A stretch of DNA of 33,826 bases, from positions 1-33,826 of the forward strand of contig CAZAJB010000020.1 of the NCBI GenBank assembly GCA_964485345.1. The letters run 5' to 3'. The notes beneath the pieces were generated by a model, which made no database searches, was not told the DNA's origin, and saw nothing but the letters and a program-made list of their open reading frames with translations. Below, in pieces: positions 15,752-23,381 of this stretch. Source of the DNA: UBA5420 sp964485345. Lineage in GTDB: Bacteria > Bacillota > Limnochordia > Darwinibacteriales > Darwinibacteriaceae. The position numbers and the translations under genes were made by a program. Every line of letters begins with the position of its first letter. The first letter of the stretch is position 1.

Positions 15752-16504
15752 ATGGCACCTAAGAAGCTACTCACCGCCAAGGATCTGGCCGCCGTCTTAG
15801 GCCTTTCGGTAGAGACCATCTGGCGCTACACTAGAGAAAGACAGATCCCCCACATCGAAGTGGGCCCGAGACAGTATCGTTATATAGAAGCAGATGTATT
15901 AACTACGCTAAATAAAGGGCAGGGCAGTGACCAAGTTCAGGAGGAACAAACAGATTATTATGTTGATCGCAAGCTCACCTATGAGGATTATGCCAAAGTC
16001 CCCAGTGAAACAGGTTACACCCTTCAACTGATTGACGGATACCTCGTTCGAGATCCGAGCCCAACCTTTATTCATCAGCGGGTGTCCGGTAAACTGGAGT
16101 CAATTTTGCGAGACTTTTTTCGGGTGTTTGATCCGCAAGGCGAGATTTTCGACGCTCCTTTAGATGTACTCCTAGATAAGCACACCGTGTTGCAGCCCGA
16201 TCTACTATACTTGCCAAGCTCAAGACCTGCCAAACGAGATCCAGTAGACTCTCTGCCTGAATTAGTAGTGGAGATCACTTCTCCCTCTACGGCTCAGACC
16301 GATCGCATTCGCAAGTTTGGCAGCTACCTGAAGGCGGGAATACCCCACTATTGGATTGTGGACCCTAACGAGCACGTGATTCAGTGTTACCAGCTCAAGG
16401 ATGGCCATTACTCTAAGGCTGTCGGTTTTGACGGCGGCACATTCAGTCACCCTGCGTTTCCTGGTTTAGAGTTTGAAGTGCGAGCATTGTTCACCTCATC
16501 ATAG
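15752..16504 (+). CDS. HTH-Uma2 fusion protein (DUF820 nuclease-like), copy 1
   Basis: The 250-residue protein has two domains. Residues 5-55 form an excisionase/MerR-type helix-turn-helix (LLTAKDLAAVLGLSVETIW, then a wing ending QYRYIEADVL). Residues 68-247 form a Uma2/DUF820 domain, a PD-(D/E)XK nuclease-like fold: LIDGYLV near 93, Asp150 in QPD, Glu174 in VEI, SPST at 177-180 and Lys188 in RIRK. All three putative catalytic residues are kept. The ATG at 15752 follows GGAGGG; an upstream frame is rejected. It heads a tandem array with short spacers. The Uma2 role is unresolved in general; the HTH suggests DNA binding. Nucleotide identity with copy 2 is near complete in blocks, which shows recent duplication or gene conversion. 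Confidence 0.87.
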   Translation: MAPKKLLTAKDLAAVLGLSVETIWRYTRERQIPHIEVGPRQYRYIEADVLTTLNKGQGSDQVQEEQTDYYVDRKLTYEDYAKVPSETGYTLQLIDGYLVRDPSPTFIHQRVSGKLESILRDFFRVFDPQGEIFDAPLDVLLDKHTVLQPDLLYLPSSRPAKRDPVDSLPELVVEITSPSTAQTDRIRKFGSYLKAGIPHYWIVDPNEHVIQCYQLKDGHYSKAVGFDGGTFSHPAFPGLEFEVRALFTSS

Positions 16505-16521
16505 CCAGAAGGAGGGATACA

Positions 16522-17115
16522 ATGAAAAAACGAGGTAGGGATAGTCGGCATACTCAGGAGGAACAAGCTGATTATGTGGTTGATCGCAAGCTCACCTATG
16601 AGGATTATGCCAAAGTCCCCAGTGAAACAGGTTACACCCTTCAACTGATTGACGGATATCTCGTTCGAGATCCGAGCCCGACCTTTATTCATCAGCGAGT
16701 GTTAGGTAGGCTGATGATCATTTTGAGGGATTACGTTCAAATGACCGACCCAGGGGGTGAAGTTTTTGTCGCGCCTTTAGACATCATCCTAGACGAACAC
16801 ACCGTGTTGCAGCCCGATGCGCTGTATTTGCCAAGCTCAAGACCTGCCAAAAGGGATCCAGTAGACTCTCTGCCTGAGTTAGTAGTGGAGATTACCTCCC
16901 CCTCTACGGCTCAGACTGATCACATCCGTAAGTTCGCTAGCTACCTCAAGGCCGGCATACCCCACTATTGGATTGTGGACCCTAACGAGCGCACGATTCA
17001 GTGTTACCAGCTCAAGGATGGCCAGTACTTTAGGATTGGCGTTTTTGGCGGAGGCACATTCAGTCATCCTAGTTTTCCTAGGTTGATCTTTGATACGGCA
17101 GAGTTGTTCGCATAA
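16522..17115 (+). CDS. Uma2 (DUF820) protein without HTH, copy 2
   Basis: The 197-residue product is a free Uma2 domain with the same core as its neighbours: LIDGYLV near 42, QPD with Asp99, VEI with Glu123, SPST near 126 and HIRK with Lys137. In place of the HTH there are only about 15 basic residues (MKKRGRDSRH). It starts 17 bases after copy 1 with GGAGGG before the ATG, so the array is an operon. Residues 21-60 are almost identical to copy 1, at DNA level too, then residues 61-93 (strand-helix before QPD) differ strongly, then near identity returns. It may form a heteromer with the HTH-bearing copies; this is inference. Confidence 0.85.
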   Translation: MKKRGRDSRHTQEEQADYVVDRKLTYEDYAKVPSETGYTLQLIDGYLVRDPSPTFIHQRVLGRLMIILRDYVQMTDPGGEVFVAPLDIILDEHTVLQPDALYLPSSRPAKRDPVDSLPELVVEITSPSTAQTDHIRKFASYLKAGIPHYWIVDPNERTIQCYQLKDGQYFRIGVFGGGTFSHPSFPRLIFDTAELFA

Positions 17116-17133
17116 CTGTAGAGGAGGGATCGT

Positions 17134-17907
17134 ATGACCAACAGGGAACTCTTAACTGCCTTGGAACTTGCCCGGCTTTTGGGCCTTTCTATCGAGGCAA
17201 TTTGGCGTTACACGAGAGAGAAGCGGATTCCCTATATTGAGCTTGCCTCAGGGCAGTATCGCTATCTAGTAGAAGACGTGGTTAGCATTCTTAACGCTGG
17301 GGCTGACGGTCAAGTACACGAAGAACCAGCAGAGTATGTAGTTGGTAGAAAACTGACCTATGAAGACTACGCCAAACTCCCCAACGAAGTAGGCTATACG
17401 GTGCAATTAATTGACGGGTTGATCATTCGAGAGCCCGGGCCGACAGTTTTACATCAGAGGGTATCTAGGCGGATCCAATCCATCCTCATGGCCTATTTTA
17501 GTGAAGTCGATCCTCGTGGTGAGGTCTTTTACGCTCCCTTAGATTTACAACTAGATGAGCATACTGTCGTACAACCAGATCTGCTTTACTTCTCGGGTAC
17601 AAAGCAGGTCTCCGAGGCTCCCATCGATATAGTACCAGACTTAGTTGTAGAAATTGTCTCGCCATCTACGGTCAGTACCGACCGAATCCGCAAGTTCCAT
17701 AGTTATCAAAAGGCGGGAGTACCCCACTATTGGATTGTGGATCCCGGAGAAGGTATCATGCAGTGTTATCAGCTTCTAAATGACTATTACTCAAAGGTGG
17801 CTAGTTTCGACGAAGGCGCATTCACACATGCCAGCTTTCCTGGCTTGGCCCTTGAGATTGAAACGTTGTTTGCCAAAAACGAGATGCCAAAAGAAGACCA
17901 TGTCTGA
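17134..17907 (+). CDS. HTH-Uma2 fusion protein, copy 3
   Basis: This 257-residue protein has the same two-domain build as copy 1: an excisionase-type HTH at 5-55 (LLTALELARLLGLSIEAIW) and a Uma2 domain at about 68-247, with Asp149 in QPD, Glu173 in VEI, SPST at 176-179 and Lys187 in RIRK. It is clearly more diverged from copies 1 and 2 than they are from each other. The HTH recognition helix region (SIEAIWRYTREK) stays close to copy 1 (SVETIWRYTRER), so both may read the same DNA site. The ATG follows GAGGAGGG. The C-terminus adds about ten charged residues. Confidence 0.87.
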   Translation: MTNRELLTALELARLLGLSIEAIWRYTREKRIPYIELASGQYRYLVEDVVSILNAGADGQVHEEPAEYVVGRKLTYEDYAKLPNEVGYTVQLIDGLIIREPGPTVLHQRVSRRIQSILMAYFSEVDPRGEVFYAPLDLQLDEHTVVQPDLLYFSGTKQVSEAPIDIVPDLVVEIVSPSTVSTDRIRKFHSYQKAGVPHYWIVDPGEGIMQCYQLLNDYYSKVASFDEGAFTHASFPGLALEIETLFAKNEMPKEDHV

Positions 17908-17928
17908 CACAATTTTCAGGGGGGGATA

Positions 17929-18150
17929 ATGGTGGTCGAGAAGAAACTTCTGACGGCTTATGAACTCGCGGAAATCCTAGATCTATCGTTGGACACGATC
18001 TGGCATTACACCCGAGAAGACCGCATCCCACATATTGAAGTTGAGCCTGGGCAGTACCGCTATTTCGAAACTGATGTGTTCCAAATATTGCAAAAAAGAG
18101 CCCCCGCGCATCAAAGCCAAATCAGCCCGCATACCCTGGCCGAGACTTAG
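17929..18150 (+). CDS. Free excisionase-like HTH protein at the end of the Uma2 array
   Basis: The 73-residue protein matches the HTH part of copies 1 and 3 (KLLTAYELAEILDLSLDTIWHYTRE, wing QYRYFETDVF) and then stops after about 20 unrelated residues; no Uma2 domain follows. The ribosome site GGGGGG is only 3-4 bases from the ATG. It may be an autoregulator or competitor for the sites of the fused proteins, or a truncated relic of a fourth fusion. The recognition helix is kept, and the open frame is intact. Confidence 0.7.
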   Translation: MVVEKKLLTAYELAEILDLSLDTIWHYTREDRIPHIEVEPGQYRYFETDVFQILQKRAPAHQSQISPHTLAET

Positions 18151-18161
18151 CCCCGAGCAAA

Positions 18162-18206
18162 GGTATTGAGGGAATATTACCGATGTTTAGTAACCCTCAA
18201 TTACCA
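18162..18206. repeat. Long inverted repeat between the Uma2 array and the convergent toxin-antitoxin gene
   Basis: ATTGAGGG (18165-18172) pairs with CCCTCAAT (18194-18201), extended by GGT/ACC with one bulge. The 21-base loop can form a smaller TTAC/GTAA stem. There is no T run, so it may be a weak transcript end for both sides or a recombination scar. Confidence 0.5.
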
Positions 18207-18241
18207 GCTCCTGGGTTTTAGCGTACTCTTCCCGGGCAGTG

Positions 18242-19045
18242 TCAAAGGTACCTATTGCCTATCACGGCAATGAACACCCGAAAACCATCTAGCCGTTCTG
18301 TGATGAGTTTGTACACTATTTCGGGATCGACTTCATCATACAAATGGACAATCAGATTCCGGAAACCCACCATAGTAACATAGGTGTTGGCTTGCTCCTT
18401 AGTAAAGATGTTATTGTCGGCCAGCAAGGTGACTATATCAGCGTACGTATGCGGCATTCCATAGCCTTCGCGAGCCACGATGTGACTTCCGATATCCAGC
18501 ATTGCCTCGATCATTACCTGTAGTGCCCGCAAGGAGCCATCAAGCACAAACGGTTGAGCTAAGAAGTCCTCATAGGTCAGAGCTTGTATGCCCTCTAGTT
18601 GCCTCAATCTATCTCGGATAAATTGGATTTTTTGTCGCGTTCGATCATTCCCAAACTCCTCTCGCAGCCCAGTGTCATAGTCGCGGGAAAATTGGTTCAG
18701 ATCAATTTGGAGGTCACAATACCTCTTGATGGTGCGTTCGGTAAAGTCCGCTAGAAAAATCGGATCTCTACTATACAAAAGTCTGCCCTCACTCAAAACT
18801 TTATGTTGCATCCGCAGACCAGCGCCAGGCAAGAAGATAATATCGACATTGTCAGTATGCAAAATGTTCATGAAGTCGCCAAGAACCTTGGCTTGATCCT
18901 CAAACTCCATTTTTGTCCTAGATATGATGGCAAAATCAATGTCACTGAGAGGAGTGTAGTGTGGCGTGCCAAAAGATCCTACAAGGTAAAGGGCCATCAC
19001 TGCCTCATTCTCTTTAGCGTAATCGACTGCGTTGGGAATTTCCAT
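18242..19045 (-). CDS. Single-chain MntA-HepT fusion (nucleotidyltransferase antitoxin plus HEPN RNase)
   Basis: The 267-residue protein joins two proteins that are normally separate. Residues 1-110 are a minimal nucleotidyltransferase: GSFGTPHYTPLSDID keeps the GS-x10-DxD signature (Gly23-Ser24, Asp35, Asp37) with a third acidic residue at Asp68. Residues about 135-267 are a HepT/DUF86 HEPN domain with the RNase motif RNLIVHLY (Arg229, His234, Tyr236; Rx4HxY). In known two-gene systems MntA AMPylates the Tyr of that motif and silences the HepT RNase. Here all catalytic and target residues are kept in one chain, antitoxin first. The ATG follows GAGGGGGG. No free partner gene adjoins it. It could be a self-silenced toxin or a protein with another role. 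Confidence 0.87.
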   Translation of the reverse strand: MEIPNAVDYAKENEAVMALYLVGSFGTPHYTPLSDIDFAIISRTKMEFEDQAKVLGDFMNILHTDNVDIIFLPGAGLRMQHKVLSEGRLLYSRDPIFLADFTERTIKRYCDLQIDLNQFSRDYDTGLREEFGNDRTRQKIQFIRDRLRQLEGIQALTYEDFLAQPFVLDGSLRALQVMIEAMLDIGSHIVAREGYGMPHTYADIVTLLADNNIFTKEQANTYVTMVGFRNLIVHLYDEVDPEIVYKLITERLDGFRVFIAVIGNRYL

Positions 19046-19078
19046 TTACGACCCCCCTCGTGAACCTCTGCCTACTGT

Positions 19079-19262
19079 CTATCTCCATTTTTCAGAAAAG
19101 TCCAATGATGAGGGAACCGGATGCAAAACCATATCTGCCAACTCTACATGTTCAAGAGCGATCACAATATCTAGGTCGTTCGCCCTCGGTGCCAATCCTT
19201 GATGCTCCCAGGGCCCATGTGAGTTTTCTTCGTTCAATCTCCTCGCAACTCTGACTAAACAG
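19079..19262 (-). pseudogene. Frameshifted fragment of a nucleotidyltransferase-like gene
   Basis: Just after the kinase stop, one reverse frame reads SQSCEEIERRKLTWALGAS and another continues as HQGLAPRANDLDIVI, ending at a stop near 19079. Together they resemble the N-terminal region of a small nucleotidyltransferase-fold family (W-A-L-G-A-S, L-Q-G-L, then N-D-L-D-I). A deletion that shifts the frame lies near 19200-19208, and the C-terminal two thirds are missing. It overlaps the kinase 3' end by a few bases. Family assignment is from memory of the motif order. Confidence 0.55.
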
Positions 19263-20184
19263 TTTTCCAAAGCTGCCTGACTCCCTCCAAATAGTATTCA
19301 TAGTCTACGTCTTTTGCCCAAGCACAAATGCCTAAGCCGCGAAAGAGATTGTACAACTTCCTCTTGGTCATAAGCCTGTCCATATCAATCGTGCCAGACA
19401 GCTCATAGCCCGTCCGAAAACTCTTGGCCAAGCTCTTGTTGCGTTCTAGCATCGGCAAGTACACTGCTATCAACTCTTCATCTTTATCGGTTGGAACGCT
19501 CTGTTCAAAATCAATGACAGCCCTAAGAGAACGCCTGCCTCCATGTTCTGACACTAAAATGTTCCGGGGACCGAAATCATTGTGGCAGAGGGTTGCCACC
19601 AGATCTCTGTCATCCAATGCATCAAGCATGGCCAAAAACCTCGCCTCCGCCTGGACGATGAGATCAGGATCATCGTGCTCGACCCCATGAAGTTCTGCCA
19701 AGATGGTCGCTGTCAAATGGGAGAAATATGCTTTGAAGTTCACAAAGCCATGAATGCTGTTACCGTTTTCATCCATACTTCCAAAAAAATCGCATTTGTA
19801 CTGATGGATCAGGCCTAGTTGTTTGCCCATCTCAAAATAAATGGTTCCTAGGTTGTCCTGAGAAAGTTCATCTTCAACATGACTAAGGATGACCCCATCT
19901 ATATAGTCGTATACTAACCACTCTACTCCACTCTCAAAGACGCCGTAACCGGCAATCCGGGGAGCTCGTACATCTGTATTTGCAAAACGCCTCAGATTTG
20001 CTACTTCCCGGTTCCAGCGATTCTTCTTGTAGTATAGTTTTAGGACATAGGCCCCTTGCTTGCCCGTAATCTTATAGACCAGGTGTCGCTTGAGCTCGTG
20101 GTTACCAATGGGCTCAAAAGTGCAAATCGGTCCTACAACTGGTAGAAGCCAGTCTCTTAGCTCAGCGAAGCTCATGTTCATCAT
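19255..20184 (-). CDS. Aminoglycoside phosphotransferase (APH)-like kinase
   Basis: This 309-residue protein has a protein-kinase-like fold of the APH/choline kinase group. It has YVLKLYYKK near 46 (ATP-binding Lys), the hinge WLVYDYIDG near 89, the catalytic loop HNDFGPRN (His201 to Asn208), and VIDFEQS (Asp225), where Glu follows in place of the common Gly or Asp. Such enzymes phosphorylate small-molecule hydroxyls, including antibiotics, homoserine or methylthioribose; the substrate is unknown. The start is ambiguous: GTG 20190, ATG 20184 or ATG 20181; AGGGG at 5 or 8 bases favours the ATGs. It is divergent from the AraC-family gene, with 140 bases between them. Confidence 0.83.
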   Translation of the reverse strand: MMNMSFAELRDWLLPVVGPICTFEPIGNHELKRHLVYKITGKQGAYVLKLYYKKNRWNREVANLRRFANTDVRAPRIAGYGVFESGVEWLVYDYIDGVILSHVEDELSQDNLGTIYFEMGKQLGLIHQYKCDFFGSMDENGNSIHGFVNFKAYFSHLTATILAELHGVEHDDPDLIVQAEARFLAMLDALDDRDLVATLCHNDFGPRNILVSEHGGRRSLRAVIDFEQSVPTDKDEELIAVYLPMLERNKSLAKSFRTGYELSGTIDMDRLMTKRKLYNLFRGLGICAWAKDVDYEYYLEGVRQLWKTV

Positions 20185-20327
20185 GTTCACCCCTGTCTCG
20201 TCGCTACGCTCCTTGCTTTGCTTAACGTTGCTATGACTGTAAATTACACGATAGTATCTGGGTTAAAAAAGTCGAGTATAGCCAGAAACGATTTGATATG
20301 ATGCAGGTAATGAAGGGGGAAAGGACT

Positions 20328-21203
20328 TTGCTAAAGGAACTAAACCAGGTCATTGAGTATATCGAAGATCACTTGACCGATGACCTATCCCTCGAGTTAA
20401 TCTCGGAGTACGCCGGGGTATCTGACTATCACTTCCGGAAAATATTCTTATACTTGTCAGGTTTAACGCTTGGTGAGTATGTGAAAAACCGAAAACTGTC
20501 AGAGGCCAGCCAAGATCTGCTCAAGGGAGAAAAAGTGACCGACGTTGCTTTCAAATACGGCTACCAATCATTGGACGGCTTCACTAGAGCGTTCAAGAAA
20601 TGGTGCGGAATTCTGCCATCAGAAGCCATGAAAAAAGGCATTGGTAAATCATTCCCGAAACTCTCATTTGTCATATCGGTACGAGGAGGAGTCAATATGG
20701 AATTTAAGATCGAAGACAAACCTGCATTCAACCTGGTTGGCGTCAGCAAACGTGTCCCCATGCAATATCGAGGCATCAACCAAGAAATTGTCAAGCTTGC
20801 AGAGAGTATATCCGCAGAGCAAAGAAGAGAAATGCGCGCTCTGCAAAACATTGAGCCTTACGAAATCGTCAATGCATCCTACGAAGCGGATGCCAACTTC
20901 ATGAAAGAAGAAGGATACTTGACCCATCTCATTGGCGTCTTGACTACAAACGATGAAATCAGCCCTCTGTTGGACAAGGTTTCTCTTCCAGCTTACACAT
21001 GGGCAATCTTCCCCAATTCAGGCCCCTTCCCGTCTACACTGCAAGAAACGATGGCAAAGGTATATGCTGAATGGCTACCGTCTTCCAACTATGAAGTAAT
21101 CAATGCGCCTTCTTTTTCATTCACTAAGATGGACAAAGAAAAAGAGGATTACGCATATAGTGAAGTCTGGATTCCTGTCCGCATTCAGCACCTCCTTGAT
21201 TAG
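20328..21203 (+). CDS. AraC-family regulator with GyrI-like effector-binding domain
   Basis: Residues 1-100 contain the two AraC helix-turn-helix units (LELISEYAGVSDYHFRKIF and VTDVAFKYGYQSLDGFTRAFKKW). Residues about 120-290 form a GyrI-like/effector-binding domain starting EFKIEDKPAFNLVGV and ending YSEVWIPVR. This build, as in YdeE-like and Rob-like proteins, usually senses small cationic or drug-like compounds and activates nearby genes. Start choice: TTG at 20328 lies 8 bases after GGGGG and matches where homologues begin (LLKELNQVIEYIEDHL); in-frame ATGs at 20298, 20301 and 20310 have no good ribosome site. Its stop codon overlaps that of the convergent nucleotidyltransferase gene. It may control the divergent kinase gene. 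Confidence 0.88.
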   Translation: MLKELNQVIEYIEDHLTDDLSLELISEYAGVSDYHFRKIFLYLSGLTLGEYVKNRKLSEASQDLLKGEKVTDVAFKYGYQSLDGFTRAFKKWCGILPSEAMKKGIGKSFPKLSFVISVRGGVNMEFKIEDKPAFNLVGVSKRVPMQYRGINQEIVKLAESISAEQRREMRALQNIEPYEIVNASYEADANFMKEEGYLTHLIGVLTTNDEISPLLDKVSLPAYTWAIFPNSGPFPSTLQETMAKVYAEWLPSSNYEVINAPSFSFTKMDKEKEDYAYSEVWIPVRIQHLLD

Positions 21204-22282
21204 GCCTGTCCCAAATAGTCCTGCAAAAAGTCTTCTATGGTTTGGTAGTATGCGGGTTTCTTCCCAAGGCGATTGTATACTTGTTGATATCTTTCCATAA
21301 GTCCATCAAACGCTTGTGCTGAAGCATGCAGGTTTTCCTTTTGAAACGTTTCCATGACATTAAGCTTTTCAACGGCACACTCATCGTACAGTTCATCATA
21401 AAAGCACTGGCATCCCATGGCGGCCATCAGGGCAGCATATACGTCATCGCATTCGGCGGCTCGATACATTTTGTTTCTCCAGTTGGAGTAGATTTCCTCA
21501 TAGCTACCCTGAATATGGTCCCAAGCCAGTTGCTTCTTGTCCTGAAGAAGCGACTTCTGTTCCACAAAGTAGTCAGTAACAAGCCTAATTAGCTCACTAC
21601 TGCTATCTTTACTCTCATTAACGGTTCTGGCCCGCAATACCTTCCCATACTTCTCCATAAAACCCTCGGGCAACTTGTGAAAGGCCCGCAGTTCATGGGG
21701 AGTTCTTCTCGTTCCTCCTCTGAAGTACGTCTTATTCAGCATGCAGAGAGCGTTTTCTAGATGATGTAACATGCTTGCCGACGCCTGAAGGCATACGCCC
21801 CACTCATGGTTCATCATAACCCTCGCATACTCCAAGGTCGCACCCTTAAGGTATACCTCAGCCCCACTGTAGTCTTCCAGGGTGCAGGGTGAGCTGAGTT
21901 TCTCGGTTAGTGTCTGCTGGATGCTCTTTAGGCGCTGGAGTTGTTGGTCATCTTTGCTGTAGACTATGTTTGCTTCCATGATCTTTGCAATGTGCGGATT
22001 CTTATACAACGCCAGACGCTCCATGCTTTCCCATGTTGTACAGTAAAAGTCGTGTGCAACCTCACCCAGGATAAAACATGCACTAACCTTCCTACCCTCT
22101 TCGCTGTTTGTAACAATCAATAGATCCAGGTCCGACTTTTCGTGAATGTCCCCAGTGCAGAAGGAACCGTAGATTCCAATCAGATCAACGGCATCGGGAC
22201 AGACCTTTTGGGCCTTTATTATGATCGCTTCAATTAGCCTTTGATTACGTCTCCAGAGACTCTGTTTCGTCCTGTCATCCAC
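21200..22282 (-). CDS. Nucleotidyltransferase-domain protein with long helical C-terminus
   Basis: The 360-residue product opens with a Pol-beta-type nucleotidyltransferase domain: GSFCTGDIHEKSDLD keeps GS-x10-DxD near residues 39-53. A further acidic strand is expected near 75. The remaining 250 residues are mostly helical (hydrophobic heptads, LYIG-like motifs absent) and resemble the C-terminal parts of streptomycin/kanamycin-type adenylyltransferases only in general build; I cannot name the substrate. The GTG at 22280-22282 is the only start after an in-frame stop; its ribosome site is weak. The stop overlaps the AraC stop from the opposite strand. Nearby kinase and acetyltransferase genes suggest small-molecule modification. 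Confidence 0.72.
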   Translation of the reverse strand: MDDRTKQSLWRRNQRLIEAIIIKAQKVCPDAVDLIGIYGSFCTGDIHEKSDLDLLIVTNSEEGRKVSACFILGEVAHDFYCTTWESMERLALYKNPHIAKIMEANIVYSKDDQQLQRLKSIQQTLTEKLSSPCTLEDYSGAEVYLKGATLEYARVMMNHEWGVCLQASASMLHHLENALCMLNKTYFRGGTRRTPHELRAFHKLPEGFMEKYGKVLRARTVNESKDSSSELIRLVTDYFVEQKSLLQDKKQLAWDHIQGSYEEIYSNWRNKMYRAAECDDVYAALMAAMGCQCFYDELYDECAVEKLNVMETFQKENLHASAQAFDGLMERYQQVYNRLGKKPAYYQTIEDFLQDYLGQA

Positions 22283-22326
22283 TTTCCATCAACCTCTCTC
22301 TACAGGCGCTTTTTTTGGCTAGTTAT

Positions 22327-22346
22327 AGGAGAACGCCACTTCTCCT
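22327..22346. repeat. Hairpin AGGAGAA/TTCTCCT downstream of the M23 gene
   Basis: A perfect 7-bp inverted repeat with a 6-base loop lies 6 bases after the M23 stop. On the reverse strand it is not followed by a T run, so it may be a transcript-end stabiliser and not an intrinsic terminator. Confidence 0.5.
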
Positions 22347-22351
22347 CATGA

Positions 22352-23248
22352 TCACAGTGGATCCTCTTGCATTACAAGGTAGGGATCAACGAATACCCCA
22401 CCGATGGATACGGCCCAATGGAGATGGGGACCCGTTGAAAAGCCGGTGTTCCCCACGGTCCCAATCACCTGCCCCTTTGTTACGGATTGACCCACCTGTA
22501 CATCAATCTGATCTAAATGAGAGTACGAGGAGAATAGGTTGAGTCCATGATCCAAGATCACTGTATTTCCGGTCACGTGTAGAAAGCGCGCCAAAACAAC
22601 AATGCCATCGTTACTTGCCTTAACCGGCGTTCCTTGCGTGGCGGCGATGTCGAGTCCCGAATGTCGACCCGATTCTAGATCATTGATATAGCGAATTTGC
22701 CCAAACTGTGTCGTAATACGCCCCTCCAGAGGTTGTACAAAGAGACCATTCCAGAGGGGAGCTGTACTTGAGCGGGCGCGTGCTTCGCCCGTATGGATGC
22801 GATCCTCTGCCCACAGCGTTTCATCGCGATTGGACAGTAGCTCACTAGAAACGTAGAGCGATTGAATGGTGAATTCGCGTGGATGAACGGTTAAGACCTG
22901 TTCTTCCCTGTGAACGATACTGTCACCTCTTGCCACGACCACCTCCAAGAGATAATCCCCCGGAAGAGTACGATAATCTACAGGGACCAGGGCCACGGCA
23001 CCCTTTCCATGAGAATAGACACGAGGCTTCTCTCTTAGGAAGGGCGACCGAATTCGCACCGAACGATCTGGTGCTAATAGATCCACCTGGACCACAAAGA
23101 ACTGGCCCGGCTCAACCTGAACTGCAGAAAAAGTAACGTTGGGCTTCGGATCGATCGGTCCCATCTTAACCACGTGTAACACGACTACGAATCCCGCAGC
23201 AATGGCCAGCAAGACTAGGTTTGAGATCAAAAGCTTTTTTCTCCTCAC
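22352..23248 (-). CDS. Membrane-anchored M23 (LytM-type) endopeptidase
   Basis: M23 enzymes cut peptide bridges in peptidoglycan. The 298-residue protein begins with a basic N-terminus and one transmembrane segment (about residues 6-25), then a beta-rich outer domain (about 40-125), then the M23 domain from about 170. The zinc ligands are present: H-x3-D in RHSGLD (His196, Asp200) and HLHW (His275, His277). The start is GTG at 23246-23248, 5 bases after GGGAGGGG; an ATG 15 bases earlier has no ribosome site. With the intact HxH and H-x3-D it is likely active outside the membrane, perhaps in cell wall growth or spore engulfment. It stands alone in the leftward run. Confidence 0.9.
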   Translation of the reverse strand: MRRKKLLISNLVLLAIAAGFVVVLHVVKMGPIDPKPNVTFSAVQVEPGQFFVVQVDLLAPDRSVRIRSPFLREKPRVYSHGKGAVALVPVDYRTLPGDYLLEVVVARGDSIVHREEQVLTVHPREFTIQSLYVSSELLSNRDETLWAEDRIHTGEARARSSTAPLWNGLFVQPLEGRITTQFGQIRYINDLESGRHSGLDIAATQGTPVKASNDGIVVLARFLHVTGNTVILDHGLNLFSSYSHLDQIDVQVGQSVTKGQVIGTVGNTGFSTGPHLHWAVSIGGVFVDPYLVMQEDPL

Positions 23249-23348
23249 AGCAACCCCTCCCATCCAATACTACGAAGGATGGGGTAAAAGAAGACTACAC
23301 CAGGGGAGCCATTCACCAACCAAGGTCTAGGCTACTCATATATCCCTT

Positions 23349-23380
23349 GTTGCCTCGGCTCCTCGCCCCATAGGGGCAAC
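23349..23380. repeat. Inverted repeat after the flavodoxin gene
   Basis: GTTGCC (23349-23354) pairs with GGCAAC (23375-23380), and CCCC-ATA-GGGG forms an alternative inner hairpin at 23366-23376. It lies just past the flavodoxin stop and before the M23 start. Without a T run it is only a weak terminator candidate. Confidence 0.45.
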
Positions 23381-23381
23381 A

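Noticed and set aside
15752..17907. Repeated blocks in the Uma2 region as a repeat array or CRISPR
   Set aside because: The repeats are protein-coding paralogues about 600-1300 bases apart, without short regular spacers.
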